DNA of 64,000 nucleotides from Bimastos eiseni (GCA_959347315.1 OY365813.1:22240272-22304271); one strand, 5' to 3'; counted from the stretch's first letter, positions 10,690-22,077 are shown. A program made the numbers and translations. Notes: generated by a model from the sequence alone, not told the origin.

Positions 10690-10925
10690 AGCCTGGGTTA
10701 GGAAGGAATTCACAATTTTATTGACTGTAATCCAAAATTTGAAACTAGTTCCTTGGTGAACAGGAAGCCAATGCAGATACTTAGTCACAGAGGTCATCGT
10801 TTGTATTTGGATCCAATAGCTTTGAGTCCTGAGCCCTCTTTAGCTTCTGCATGTTTGACTCATTACTGCCAGTACGAAGCGCATTGCGGTAGTCTAGACG
10901 ATTGGAAAACGAATGCATTTGCAAG
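10690..10925 (-). mobile_element. Second CR1/L2-like LINE fragment
   Basis: Minus-strand residues LDYRNALRTGSNESNMQKLK, RAQD and, after frame changes, LHWLPVHQGTSFKFWITVNK match the CR1/L2 block usually read as SRLDYCNxLLYG ... LQRVQN ... LHWLPV. It may be the more 3' part of the 9725-10430 insertion, separated by the CATT array, or an independent copy. Confidence 0.65.
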
Positions 10926-11043
10926 CGTTATCGTCGCATACATTGGAACATCATGTCGAATTCCTAGTGTTGTTACCACTGAACATCACATGGTGACTTA
11001 CATATACTGTTTATATGGCCAGTGTGACACGTGTCAGAATTGA

Positions 11044-11540
11044 AACAGCTCCAAAGTGTTACAAGTAGCATCTGCAAGATCGACAATTGAGAACCTAGTT
11101 CCAATTACTTAAAAAAGTCCAGGACAAGAAAGTTATCCTTCGACTGGTCAAGAAGAAGTTAATTGGCCGTCATCCAAGACTGTACTTCATCCAAGAAAGC
11201 AGAGAAATCTGCACAGCTGAGATACACGAAATGAAATGCAGGTGTGAGTATCGCCAGGATAAAAATGATCCCCAAGAGAATGAGCATCATCGATGTTACT
11301 AATGGCGAGGTGTAGGCCTGTATAGTATATACAAAGAGGACCCAGCATTGAACCCTAATGTATATATCCTGATACAACAAAATTGGAAGTAGTTGGTGAC
11401 CAGAAAATTATTCGTTTATCGAAACGTCATGTTCTAATCGAGTTCCTGAGCTTTACGACATCAAAATAGTAATTTGGCAAGTATGTAGCATCTATTCTTC
11501 ACAAGTTCACAAGATAATTTAAAAAAACAGTATTTTGAGT
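11044..11540. other. Unassigned interior of the hAT-like element
   Basis: The minus strand at 11161-11345 has an open run including SMMLILLGIIFILAILTPAF, a hydrophobic segment long enough to span a membrane. I see no splice sites or family match. It is recorded only as a possible fragment inside a repeat. Confidence 0.3.
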
Positions 11541-11816
11541 TATCGATAATACTTTTGAAAACTATTTTGAAAATACGTTCCATTATTACTTTTCAAACGT
11601 GTTTTGAAAATACAAGCTAAAGTGGTATTTGCGACTTTGAAAATAGAAATCTAGTAAACTATTTTTAGTTCTCCAAAATACTCTTTTACAGCCACTTTGA
11701 AAATATTGTTACCAAATACCTATCAAATGTATTTTTAAAATACGAAGTAAAATAGTATTTTCGTGATGATAAAAATCCATTTATAAAATAATGTTGTGCC
11801 CAACACTGGAATTCCG

Positions 11817-12690
11817 ATTCTAGTCGTATCGATCTGAATTTTAGTTAGACAAATTAATTGTAGAAATTAATTAAACAACTCAGACAATACCGTAATCGTC
11901 CTTCAGTTCATCGTAGCGATTTTTCCTTTCCGCACTTTTCCTATAGCAGCAAAAATCATAAGATTTAATCCGCTGTTCAGCAACGTAATGCAATGTAATG
12001 TAATGTAATGTAACGTAATGAGGCAACCGTTTAAATCAATTCTCTGCTGATCAGGAAATCGAAGAGTGAATTCTGCACCTTTCTATTTAAACGATATCTC
12101 TCGGTTCGGGTGTCTGTCTACAAGATATTGGTTCTGGGACAAGGACCTATTATACACAGGACCGGAAAATCAATAAGTAACGTCGTGTCACTAGTTTAGG
12201 GCGACAGTCGGGAGCCAGAAATGTTCACAACTGTTTGACATAGTAAGCTGATTCATTGACGTTTAGAAATTATGAAGATAAATTGACGAACTAAACAAAT
12301 GCTTTTGGCGGGTTTAGAACATCAGATTTTCAAATAGAAGCAAAATTTTGATTGGGCGACATTTATGTTTAAGATATGTTTAAGAATGAAATGCGTACAC
12401 GAAAATTTTACAAGTTATCATTCCTCTAAAATAGATTCCTTGGCACTGGGATAACCTCCAACGCTAAGATAGTTGTCGTTCTGCCAGACCACAAACTTAT
12501 ACATTTGGTCTCGAACCATCGAGCCTAAGGTCGAACCTAACTTGACCCCAAGTTTTTCTTTTCAACAACAAGCGAGGAAAGCTTGATCACAGACTAGATC
12601 GGCTTATTCACAGGCACTCAGTCAAACCAAAAGCGATAAGTAGAGAAAATCCGAAACGGTTCCAGGTCAAGACTAAATGGGTCAGGTTAT
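11817..12690. other. No recognisable gene
   Basis: AT-rich sequence with a short CGTAATGCAATGTAATG pentamer run at about 11982-12020 (GTAAT repeats). Nothing else supportable was seen. Confidence 0.5.
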
Positions 12691-13263
12691 ACATCCGGTA
12701 GACGTCGTCTAGAATTTTGCTTGTATGTATGCATGTATGTATGTATGTATGTATGTATGTATGTATATATGTATGTATGTATGCATGCATGCATGTATGT
12801 ATGTATGTATGCATGTATGTATGAATGTATGTATATATGCATGTAAATATGTAAATAAGTATGTATGTATGTATGTATGTATGTATGTATTTATGCATGT
12901 ATGTATGTATGTATGTTTGTATGTATGTATATGCGTATATATGTATGTATTTATGTATTTATGCATGCATGTATGTATGTATTTATGCATGCATGCATGC
13001 AAGTATGTATGTATGTTTGTATGTATGTATATGCGTATGTATGTATGCATTTATGTATTTATGCATGTATGTATGTATATATGTATGTATGTATGTATGC
13101 ATGCATGCATGTATGTATGCATGCATGTATGTATGTATGTATGTATATAAGTATACATCCGGTAGATGTCGTCTAGAATTTTGCTTGTATGTGTGTATGT
13201 ATGTATGTATGTATTCATGCATGTATGTGTGTATGTATGTATGTAAGTATGTATGTAGGTATG

Positions 13264-13296
<33 letters not shown>

Positions 13297-13461
13297 TCGT
13301 ATGTATGTATGTATGCATGCATGCATGTATGTTTGTATGTATGTATGTACGTATGCATGTATATATGTATGTATGTATGTGCGTATGTATGTATGTATGC
13401 ATGCTTGTATGTATGTATGTACGTATGCATGTATATATAAATGTATGTATGTATGTATATA

Positions 13462-13497
<36 letters not shown>

Positions 13498-13625
13498 TGT
13501 ATGTATGTATGTATGTATGTATGCTTGTATGTATGTATGTGCGTAGGTATGTTTGTATGTATGTATGTATGTATATATGCTTGTATGTATGTATGTGCGT
13601 ATGTATGTTTGCATGCATGTATGTA
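12691..13625. repeat. TATG/CATG microsatellite with an internally duplicated flank
   Basis: About 900 bp of ATGT/ATGC tetranucleotides. The unique left flank, ACATCCGGTAGACGTCGTCT followed by AGAATTTTGCTTGTATGT, recurs at 13154-13193 inside the array with one difference (GATGTC). The locus therefore contains two array copies produced by a roughly 460-bp tandem duplication. Long MYVCMYVC and HTYIHTYI frames on the two strands are artefacts of the 12-bp coding period of a tetranucleotide. Confidence 0.9.
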
Positions 13626-14545
13626 CTTGTCATTTATGTAGGGCCTGTATATAATTGGGAGCATACCTCTTGTTCATTCCAACAGCTGTAGGCACAGAGC
13701 CTCCTCCATCCGTTCTATTTCTATGATTATAAAAAAATAAACAATCAAATTTACCACATACTCTTTAACTTGTAACCATAACCTGTAACTGCAACTGTAA
13801 TCAAAATCGAATATTTATATGGCGCGTACATGGGCAATGGAACCCGCGCTCAAAAGAATTTAGTGTGCACAATTTTTTTATATAACTACGTATATCGAGT
13901 CTCCTATAGCCAGCTTCGGCTTACCTTACTCTAGAAACTTTGGTTCCTTTGCTGATAAGTCACCTTAGACAAGGAACATTTCTTAGGTTATCAGAACTTA
14001 TCACCGTAGACTCTTACACCTTGGTCTTAATTTAACCATCATCGCATTCAGCTCGGACCTGCGCCAGTCCTGTGCCAGTCCCGTACCTGGACAAAGGAAG
14101 AAAGTGACGCCAATGATCTTTGTTATCACACAGTGTCGTTAATCTGAAACTGCTACTATTACTGTTCAATTAACACCAACAGCATAATCGAGTCTTAATT
14201 TGCAGTGATTGACAGAAGGTAGGTAAGCGTATAACCTAACAACTCTGACCTCCCTCGGACAACCCTTTGGACAACATCTCTGATTCATCGCATCGCTCGT
14301 GAATAAGCTGGTACCCTGCTCTTGGCTTTCAAATGGCGCTTTAGAAGTCTTGAGATCACGATTTGGTTACGATGAATCTCAGAGCAGGTGAGCAGACAGG
14401 GCAAGTAGTTAGTACGGAAGGGATTTGCAAGAGTACAAGCTAACGATGAATCTCAAAGCAGATGAGCTATTGGCAGGTATGTAGTTAGTACGGAAGGCAT
14501 ATGTTAGCGTGTAAGCCAGTTTATTGGCTGACGGACGACCCTTAC
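13626..14545. other. Intergenic or intronic sequence with SINE-like fragments
   Basis: Mostly unique. 14295-14355 is a plus-strand copy of the CTCGTGAATAAGCTGGTACC ... GGCGCTTTAGAAG dispersed repeat. A phrase beginning GATGAATCTCA(G/A)AGCAG(G/A)TGAGC is repeated at about 14370 and 14443, a local duplication. If the membrane-protein exons on the minus strand continue leftwards, this is intron. Confidence 0.45.
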
Positions 14546-14660
14546 CGGGATCCGCCGCTATCTCTTTTCCCTCGGAGGCAGTAGACGATCAGGAAGACGG
14601 TGACGATGTTGATGGCTACGCTTCCGAAGATGATCCCTATAAGGATCCCGATGTTGTGAG
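14546..14660 (-). CDS. Transmembrane exon of a single-pass membrane protein
   Basis: Minus-strand exon between acceptor TTCTTGTAG (AG at 14662-14661) and donor TCCCG|GTAAGG (GT at 14545-14544). Its only open frame encodes GILIGIIFGSVAINIVTVF then LIVYCLRGKRDSGGS. That is about 23 hydrophobic residues followed by a positively charged stop-transfer patch (RGKR), as in a type I membrane protein. The exon starts with 2 nt of a split codon and ends with 2 nt. The preceding candidate exon at 16518-16655 ends with 1 nt, so the two join in frame through G|CT (Ala). No family was recognised. The downstream cytoplasmic exon is not identified. Confidence 0.6.
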
Positions 14661-14879
14661 CTACAAGAAGATGTCAATCCATCATCAATTGAACAATATT
14701 TATTTAATTTTTATAAAATCCGTTTATTTTTCAAACTGATGACATATTACAGAAACAGTATGAACAAATTATGCTGGCGGCAACGCAGGGCGCCCATTCC
14801 GTTATACATATAATTTAATTTACCCAGCACCGCCGGTTTGGGCATCAAACCAGGTTCCTCAGTTCTGCGCCCCAGTATG

Positions 14880-15160
14880 TTATCCATTGCTCCATCATCA
14901 TTGTCGTCGTCGTCATCGTTGTCGTCATCATCAATTTCATTAACGTTATCGTTATTATTATTATTATTATCATCATCATCGTCGTCGTCGTCGTCGTCGT
15001 CATCATCATCATCATCATCATCGTCATCATCATTATCATCTTGATCATCATCGTCAAATTTAATAACATTCTCCTCCTCATCCTCCTCCACCATATTATC
15101 CTCCTCCTCCTCATCATCGTCACTATGACGATCACCATGACAATTACTATCACGCTCTCC
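14880..15160. repeat. ATC/GTC trinucleotide microsatellite
   Basis: CATCATCATT and GTCGTCGTC runs, with CTCCTCCTC near 15070-15110. It separates the left end of a LINE fragment from the TM exon. The minus-strand poly-Asp frame is a repeat artefact. Confidence 0.88.
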
Positions 15161-15162
15161 TA

Positions 15163-15345
15163 TAGGAAACCAGCGAAGAGAAGAAGGTGCAGGCCGCTTG
15201 TGACGTAGTCTCGGTACGAGAGACCAGGACACAGCCTATCAGTTTGGTGCGCTGTTCTTGTCGGAGGAAGCAGTGTGTATGTATGAAATACCGTAGAGCA
15301 TTGAGTTGCAATAGTCGAGTCGGGATGGAACGAAACTGTTGCCTC
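15163..15345 (-). mobile_element. CR1/L2-like LINE fragment trapped between microsatellites
   Basis: Minus-strand residues FVPSRLDYCNSMLYGISY, then SWSLVPRLRHKRPAPSSLRW and FPIGERDS correspond to the conserved CR1/L2 block around SRLDYCNSLLYG and LHWLPVGERI. An in-frame stop lies in between. The fragment is bounded by the ATC array (left) and the TATG array (right). A related short copy lies at about 16050-16110. Confidence 0.75.
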
Positions 15346-15354
15346 TATGAGCGT

Positions 15355-15760
15355 ATATATATATATATCTGTCTGCCAGTATGTATGTGTGTATGATGCA
15401 TGTATGTGTGTATGTATGTATGTATGTATGTATGTGTGTATGATGCATGTATGTGTGTATGTATGTATGTATGTATGTATGTATGTGTGTATGATGCATG
15501 TATGTATGTATGTATGTATGTATGTATGTATGTATGTATGTATGTATGTATGTATGTATGTATGTATGTATGTATGTATGTATGTATGTATGTATGTATG
15601 TATGTATGTATGTATGTATGTATGTATGTATGATGCATGTGTTCGTGTGCATTTACGCACGCACGCATCGACGTATTTATTATCTTATAGACATATATAC
15701 ATTACATATTATACTAAGCACCCATACATACATACATACATACATACATACATACATACT
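15355..15760. repeat. TATG array with an opposite-orientation CATA array
   Basis: 15380-15635 is TATG repeat with three TGTGTATGATGCATGTATG-type interruptions. 15722-15757 is CATACATACATA, i.e. the complementary orientation. The two could fold into a long hairpin with a loop of about 90 bp. Confidence 0.9.
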
Positions 15761-16375
15761 TACACACTCTTTATCTTGGCGTTAAATAAGAACTTTTTTT
15801 GTCCGTCCTAAAAGGGCTCTGGCGATTTTCAGCACCAAACTTACTTTAGATTTCGATATTTAGACATTTTAGCTTTCGAATTGCCCTGATAGGCAACATG
15901 CTGTTACTGTCATTATCAACGATTGTTAGCACAAACTATTAGCAAAAGAGTACACAGTAGACGCTAAAAGAGTCACCAGTGGTGGACCCACGAAAAAGCG
16001 TAGAGCCAACCAACGGATTTCACTTGACAGCTGACAGACGGCACGGTTTATATGCCGTAGAGTTGCAATAGTAGAGTCAGGATGGAATTGGACTGTCGCC
16101 TCTACTAGCGCTTAATATAACTAAGACAGCATGCATGCTTGTTAATGCAGATTAGTAGCGCTAGTAATGAGACCACGGCGTCACTAGGCGGCCCTCGAAA
16201 TGAAACACACGCGTACGGGAGATTTACACGGAAGCATTTTCAAGGGTAAATAGGTTCAAAATTCAATCTCAGGTTATATTCCGGGCTGTATGTATGGTGC
16301 ATATATAAGCATGCACATACTTACTTACATTCATACACACCTGTACATTCATGCCTTTACAGATACTTACAGCTA
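15761..16375. other. Intronic or intergenic, short LINE remnant
   Basis: Around 16050-16110, GTAGAGTTGCAATAGTAGAG then TCAGGATGGAATTGGACTG and CCTCTACTAGCGC repeat the sequence at 15292-15350, a second copy of the same LINE piece. Otherwise nothing was seen. Confidence 0.5.
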
Positions 16376-16376
16376 C

Positions 16377-16378
<2 letters not shown>

Positions 16379-16415
<37 letters not shown>

Positions 16416-16427
16416 CACACACACATG
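16379..16427. repeat. (CA)n dinucleotide microsatellite
   Basis: ACACAC run with one ACGC interruption. Confidence 0.9.
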
Positions 16428-16517
16428 CGTACACCTCATTTTTAGCGTCGCTTTCAAAGCGTTACTCTACAATTATAATTACATGAACGCGCATAGGTGT
16501 AGGAATTCAAAACCTAC

Positions 16518-16655
16518 CTCTCTCAGTTGAGCTTCCGCCCCTCCCAGCACCCGCTTCGCCAACTTCGCCACCACCAGCACCACCAGCACCACCAGCACCA
16601 GCACCACCAGCACCAGCAACTTCAGAAGGATTTTCTGTCACTTGTGTTAAATTCG
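16518..16655 (-). CDS. Gly/Ala-rich juxtamembrane exon of the same membrane protein
   Basis: Minus-strand exon between acceptor TTGTCTTCGTTTGCAG (ending at 16656) and donor GAGAGAG|GTAGGT (GT at 16517-16516). It encodes NLTQVTENPSEVAGAGGAGA, then more Gly/Ala repeat, then GEVGEAGAGRGGSSTER. NLT is a potential N-glycosylation site. The GGT/GCT tract is a flexible low-complexity linker and also a triplet repeat. The exon is 138 nt, entering with 2 nt and leaving with 1 nt, phase-compatible with the TM exon at 14546-14660. This places it just outside the membrane. Earlier extracellular exons should lie at higher coordinates but I could not identify them. Confidence 0.55.
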
Positions 16656-16734
16656 CTGCAAACGAAGACAAAACACTTTGTAAGTCCACAAGAACCGTCG
16701 ATATTACTGACTTGCCATTTTATTTATTTGTAGG

Positions 16735-16965
16735 ATTTCTATAGCGCCCCTTCAAGAGCCTCTACTCAGGAGCGCTCCAGACCCAACCCTGACTAAACAG
16801 TAGTCTTAAGATGGACATAGAACAGCGTGGAGTGGCCCCTGGACAGTAGCCGAAGGGCTCCCGCCAATTCCAGGTTGCAGGGCCAGCAACCGAGTCTCGG
16901 TGCTGCCGCACGGAAGTCCAGGAGCCATTAGAGAAGGGATTGATTGACACTTTGGCCTATTCCTT
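16735..16965 (-). mobile_element. SINE-like dispersed repeat (GGCGCTATAGAAA end)
   Basis: Read on the minus strand it ends in AGGGGCGCTATAGAAAT. This matches the GGCGCTATATAAATG ends seen at about 19.62, 22.66, 32.19, 35.62, 35.92, 36.45, 36.88, 49.39 and 55.66 kb. The body (CTCCAGACCCAACCCTGACT and onward on plus) is not recognised. Non-coding retroposon origin is inferred from copy number and the common end. Confidence 0.5.
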
Positions 16966-19600
16966 TTCCCTTTAGCACATTACGTGAAAAATCATACACT
17001 TCGACAGCTGCAGGGGAAGTCAGCCAGTTAGGTATGGATGAGGTGGGCAGGTGAGTAGGTAGTAAGTGTGAATGCGTGGGTAGGTAGGAAGGTGGGAATG
17101 GATGGTTGGGTTAGGCAGGCAAGAAGGCCGATAGGAAATAAGATTTATGAAGTGCAATATATGATAATAGCTAAACGATGTTGAAACATGACAATATGTT
17201 ATAGACCTAAGAAGGTACAACAATGTTAGATAAAAAAAACTAATAAATTTAATCGATCAATTAAGCTGACGAATTAATTAATACATCTACTGAAATTAAT
17301 AAATTATAAAAACAGGGCTGTCTGTTTAAAGAAGCCAGCAGTAAAACGCGACCACTGACGACTTACCGATCTCTCCGCATCAGTTTCTACGAACTATCGA
17401 ATATCCAACAGGTCACTCCAATGGAACTCGAAATTTAGCCCCCGTTTAGCAAAACGCTACCATCGACGCTGCCTTTTACGCGACGAAAACATCGCTTAGA
17501 AGCCACCAGACTAGATTAGCTACTGCTACCTGCGAGTTATCTTAACTGGGTCTCGCCACATACCTTTCACAAGCCGTGGGAGCCTATTTGTTCGCGCCGG
17601 AGTTGGACTATTACCCGGTATCCACAAAAGGGCGATGTATAACTGCGAAACGCTTTTGAGTAGGCCTAGTTACATTGAAAGAGCGCTTAATAAATTTCTG
17701 AGTGAATAACTGAATTCTAGTGTCCTGAACGAACCAACGAACAACTGAAGGAATGAGTCAAAAAGCTAAAATATCAACAGAGGCACATGTATGTCTCAAA
17801 TTTCTTTGCTTTACGTCAACCGATGTTAGCAGAGGCGGATTTAACAATTTGCAACCCTAGGCCACGATTTCTATGCCACCCCTCCCAAAATTGAAATTGT
17901 ATATTGAAATCCACAAATCCTAATTAACAGACGTTATAATAGAAGAGAAACTAGCACCATACCAGTCTGTTTCTATTAATAAACGAAAATAAATATAAAG
18001 GACTAATTTAGTGAGTATAGGCCTATTAGTGTAAACTTTTATTATTAATAACAGAATAATATAATGATTAAACGTTTCTTCATTAGTCCACTGGCTTGCT
18101 ATCATCTACATTTTGCATTTTAAATATTTTAAATCCACCTTTTGCCGCCCTTTGAAATGTGCCGGGGCCTTGTTGACCTAGTGGTAAATACGGCGCTGGG
18201 TGTTAGAAGTTGGACTAACCATCATCGCAGTGAACCATGATGACGCAGAGAATGCTTGCCAGGCGAAAGGCGAGCGAAAATCTGAAGTAGGATGGAGACG
18301 CCATCGCGCGTGTATATAATGGTCTGTCACCGAGCGACAAAACGTTTAGAATCCAATAACGAAGCCTTCTTACATCGCCGCTGATCAAAGATAAGAGACT
18401 TGAACAACAGCGTCCTGTGATTATGTCATCGCTGTCCTAGTTAATTATGAACGTTTGACGAGAGACGCTTTTTCGGAAGATAATAATAATTGTTGATGAG
18501 ATATTTTAATGGAGATCCGTGTTTCGCCGTAGCCTTGTTCGAAACGAGAAACATTATGACGTCCGATTGAGTGCTCATTGTGACGTCACGTGCCGATTGC
18601 GTCATAGATATCGCTGGCGCTGAGAAAAGTCTTGGCTGGTCTCGCCTTCGAATAAATAATAACAGGCCACCCGATTATGGTCTACTATGGGTTAATTGGT
18701 TTGTTGATATATGCTGGAATCATTTATTACGCATGAGGAGTTAGTGAACTTTTGCGTAGGACTATGGCTTGAAAGACGATTTCGCATCATTTTAACGGGT
18801 CTGGACTAGGGATTTCAGCTCTTTTCAGCCAGTTGTATGGTCTGGCATTTTTGAAAATAACATTTTATATTTGCTTTAGTAAACGTCCGACCTCTAGATA
18901 AGTAAAGGAACAATTTCAACAATGACCGGTGTGTTGTCCTACATTGTAAAAAATGTTCTCCACCGTTTTAGTCGTAGATATTTTCTTTTCTTAAGACCAC
19001 TTTCAAGATGGCAAACATTTTCACGAGCTGTTTTGTCACCATGGCTATTTATGACGCCGATTTCTGTAGGTTTTTGGCTAGATGATATTAACCTAGTTTT
19101 TCAGAATTTCTGTTCCCCAATTTTAAGTAGCTAAGTAAGTATGAACTTTATTGAACCACTTGCAAACGCACTGGAGGAACGTAAGATTTGAAAAAAATCA
19201 AAGGATTAGGCCTGCAAACACAATAATTATAATAGCTACAAGCAATTACAAAACAAACGAATTTTGACTTCCGCGCACATCTGCAATACTCTAATTCAAA
19301 ACTTCTTAGGATTTCTTATTTCACCTTTGCTTTTCCTATTTTAGGCTACCCTCGTGTAACTATAATTACATTTCGCTGATTGCCTTGGATAACATTCTCC
19401 TATTTCGCTTTAGTTTTAATATTTTGCATCACTTATTTCCATGTCATTGGCGGTCAACAGCACACGGGTGATGTAGGTTAAAGCGATATGCCCTCTAAGT
19501 AACGGTGCGACGCTTACTTGCATCTGATCCAGTGTTCACTATATAGGACTTCCGTGAGAGTCGATTTATCATTGCACTAACGTTGATGGCTTTGTTAGTG
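16966..19600. other. Intergenic sequence; possible hAT fragment near 17.83-18.17 kb
   Basis: Mostly AT-rich and without supportable exons. At 17831 CAGAGGCGGATTTAACAATT, followed by GGCCACGATTTCTATGCC, looks like a hAT 5' terminus. CTTTTGCCGCCCTTTGAAAT at about 18137 resembles the complementary end, but no target duplication was found. 18490-18620 is CpG-containing (CGATTGAGTGCTCATTGTGA, CGTCACGTGCCGATTG) and includes a CACGTG E-box-like site. Confidence 0.4.
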
Positions 19601-19789
19601 TAATTGTAATTGTAATGGAACACCTATATAGCGCCACTCGATAGTGACATTCATAGCAAGGCAATGAGAAACATCGCCTATGAAAAGATGGAGGGAATGA
19701 CGGAATGAAGGAAGGATGAGTGGAATGAAGGTAAGAAAGAATGATTGAACAGGAGAAGAAAGGAGAGAAGAGAGAAAAATCAGATGAAT

Positions 19790-19990
19790 CGATCCACTCA
19801 TAGATCCATCCATCCATCCATCCATCCATTTATCAATCTAACCATCCATCCATTTATCCATATATCCATCTATTCATCCATCCATCCATACACACATACA
19901 TCCATACATCCATACATCCATACATCCATCCATCCATACACACATACATCCATACATCCATACATCCGTCCGTCCATACATCTATTCAAA
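19790..19990. repeat. CATC/CATA tetranucleotide repeats
   Basis: CCATCCATCCAT then CATACATCCATA with a partly duplicated internal phrase ending TACACACATACATCCATAC. Confidence 0.85.
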
Positions 19991-20079
19991 GCCTTGTTGT
20001 TCTTTAGGGGCAATAGCTGTCCGCTCTGAGACAGCAGTGAGGAAATCGTCGTTCCGAGTTTTTAACAAAATTGACAAAT

Positions 20080-20420
20080 CGTTTAGCATTACATCCCTTC
20101 CTCCACCTACTCCCATTACTCCTTCTCCTCCTACCCTCTCTTACATCCGCTGCCTCCTCTCCTTTCTCATCCTTCTCATCCTCCTACTCTCCAAATCTCC
20201 TCCCCTTCCTCTTTTTTCATCTTCTCTCATCATTCTCCTCCTCCCTTCTTTCTCCTCCTTCTCCTCTTCAATCTCCCCATTCTACATCTCAGCCTTTTCT
20301 CCTCCTCCTCTCTTCTTCTTCTTCATTCTCTTCCTCCTTCTCCTTCTCATTTTTCTCCTCTTCCTACTTCTCATAAACTATTTTCCCTCTTCAACGCCTC
20401 TTCGTAACACCAGGAAATGA
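20080..20420. repeat. Pyrimidine-rich CTC/CTT low-complexity tract
   Basis: About 300 bp, nearly all C/T on plus (TCCTCCTTCTCCTCTTC-like). Both long open frames in it (Ser/Leu/Pro/Phe) are compositional. The asymmetry could support triplex-type DNA, but nothing indicates function. Confidence 0.8.
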
Positions 20421-20646
20421 CTTTAGACGCATTTCCAGTCGAGGAGTCGCTTGTACAGGATGCCCCGGGTGCAGCACAAGGCTTGGCGCTCGCCTAATGC
20501 ACGAGTCAAATTCCGTGTGTATGGCTCAGAGCCGGCCTTAGGTTGGCAACAGCAAAAACATGACCAGCTGAAAGGAAGACACAAGCACGCACCATGCCAA
20601 CATACACATACACATGCGAACACGCACACATACGCAAATACCCACC

Positions 20647-20651
<5 letters not shown>

Positions 20652-20687
<36 letters not shown>

Positions 20688-20828
20688 TTAATAATAATAA
20701 TAATAATAATAATGTTAATAATAATAATAATAATGTTAATAATAATAATAATAAAAATAATAATAATAATAAAAATAATAATAATGTTAATAATAATAAT
20801 AATAATCATAATAATAATAATAATGTTA

Positions 20829-20863
<35 letters not shown>

Positions 20864-20888
20864 TGTTAATAATAATAATAATAATAAT

Positions 20889-20922
<34 letters not shown>

Positions 20923-20996
20923 TTAATAATAATGTTAATAATAATAATAATAATAATAATGTTAATAATAATAATAATTTTAATAATAATAATAAG
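20652..20996. repeat. AAT array with regular GTT interruptions
   Basis: AATAATAAT interrupted every 15-40 bp by GTT (AATAATGTTAATAAT). The same interrupted pattern appears in the arrays at 21266-21474 and 21609-21888, each abutting a LINE 3' end. Confidence 0.9.
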
Positions 20997-21265
20997 AGGG
21001 CCAAGTATTCCACCATAACCAACACCCACGACTTCGTAGGCCTCTCCTTGGAATACGGCGGCGCTTGGAGCAGTGAAGGACTGAAGTTCATCTCAGAGTT
21101 GGGTAGTCGAACGAGTGCTGCAACCCACGATCCAATGGAGACGTCATTTCTGTTTCAACGTATCTCGGTTGGTCTTCAGCGTGGGAACGCAGCCTGCCTC
21201 TTCGGGACATTGCCAACATTCACTTAGCTCATCATGGGCGATAACAGCATAATGTGAAACATATA
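20997..21265 (+). mobile_element. Non-LTR retrotransposon 3' end, copy 1
   Basis: The plus frame reads AKYSTITNTHDFVGLSLEYG, GAWSSEGLKFISELGSRTSA, then DPMETSFLFQRISVGLQRGN and AACLFGTLP before a stop. This is the familiar C-terminal block of many invertebrate non-LTR retrotransposons (VPVAxETxG ... LFQRLSVxxQRGNAxxxxGT). I cannot assign the clade. It is followed directly by an AAT array, consistent with a LINE that ends in a trinucleotide tail. Confidence 0.65.
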
Positions 21266-21278
21266 TAATAATAATAAT

Positions 21279-21309
<31 letters not shown>

Positions 21310-21474
21310 GATAATAATAATAATAATAATAATCATAATAATAACAATAATAATAATAATAATAATAATGATAATAATAATAATAATGTTAATAATAATA
21401 ATAATAATAATGTTAATAATAATAATAATAATAATAATGTTAATAATAATAATAATGTTAATAATAATAATAAT
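21266..21474. repeat. AAT array (tail of LINE copy 1)
   Basis: AATAAT repeats with GTT, ATC and AAC interruptions, directly 3' of LINE copy 1 and 5' of copy 2. Confidence 0.9.
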
Positions 21475-21606
21475 TTTCCAGAACTTGTCGGCATTGATCC
21501 AACGTTTCAATGCGGTGGCTTTTCAGGGCACCATGTCAAGATTACAGTCCACTGACAAGCGGCGACCCAGATAGCATGATGACAGATCCGTTGGCAATGC
21601 CAATGA

Positions 21607-21608
<2 letters not shown>
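21475..21608 (+). mobile_element. Non-LTR retrotransposon 3' end, copy 2 (very short)
   Basis: LSALIQRFNAVAFQGT followed by MSRLQSTDKRRPR-stop is the last part of the same C-terminal block, 5' truncated, then a short 3' UTR and another AAT array. Confidence 0.65.
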
Positions 21609-21658
<50 letters not shown>

Positions 21659-21748
21659 ATAATAATAATAATAATGATAATTTTTATAAATAATAATAAT
21701 AATGTTAATAATAATAATAATAATGTTAATAATAATAATAATAATAAT

Positions 21749-21788
<40 letters not shown>

Positions 21789-21896
21789 TTAATAATAATA
21801 ATGTTAATAATAATAATAATAATGTTAATAATAATAATAATAATATGTTAATAATAATAATAATATTAATATTTAGAATAATAAAAATAATAATTA
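21609..21896. repeat. AAT array (tail of LINE copy 2)
   Basis: AATAAT with GTT interruptions, as in the other two arrays. Confidence 0.9.
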
Positions 21897-22048
<152 letters not shown>

Positions 22049-22077
22049 TGAATAATAATAATGGTATTATAGAGACG

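Larger units (their letters stand above)
9061..11808. mobile_element. hAT-like non-autonomous element carrying nested repeats
   Basis: The left terminus CAGTGATGGGAAAAATAC and the right terminus (complement CAGTGTTGGGCACAACAT) share a CAGTGWTGGG inverted repeat. Flanking 8-mers GAAATCAG (9053-9060) and GAATTCCG (11809-11816) match at 6 of 8, compatible with an aged hAT duplication. Both subterminal regions are rich in TATTTTGAAAA motifs in opposite orientations (9080-9480 and 11540-11790). No transposase was found. Inside are a MITE fragment, two LINE fragments and a CATT microsatellite, so about 2 kb of the interior may be later insertions. Confidence 0.6.

Noticed and set aside
12608..13691. 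Several overlapping frames of 70-270 codons (MYVCMYVC, HTYIHTYI) on both strands
   Set aside because: They are translations of a TATG tetranucleotide array, whose 12-bp coding period stays open in most frames. No codon bias, splice context or domain.
14747..15232. 161-codon minus frame with poly-Asp
   Set aside because: Composed of an ATC microsatellite fused to a decayed LINE segment, with no support for a single protein.
18922..19134. 70-codon plus frame
   Set aside because: No splice or codon support; composition like the flanks.
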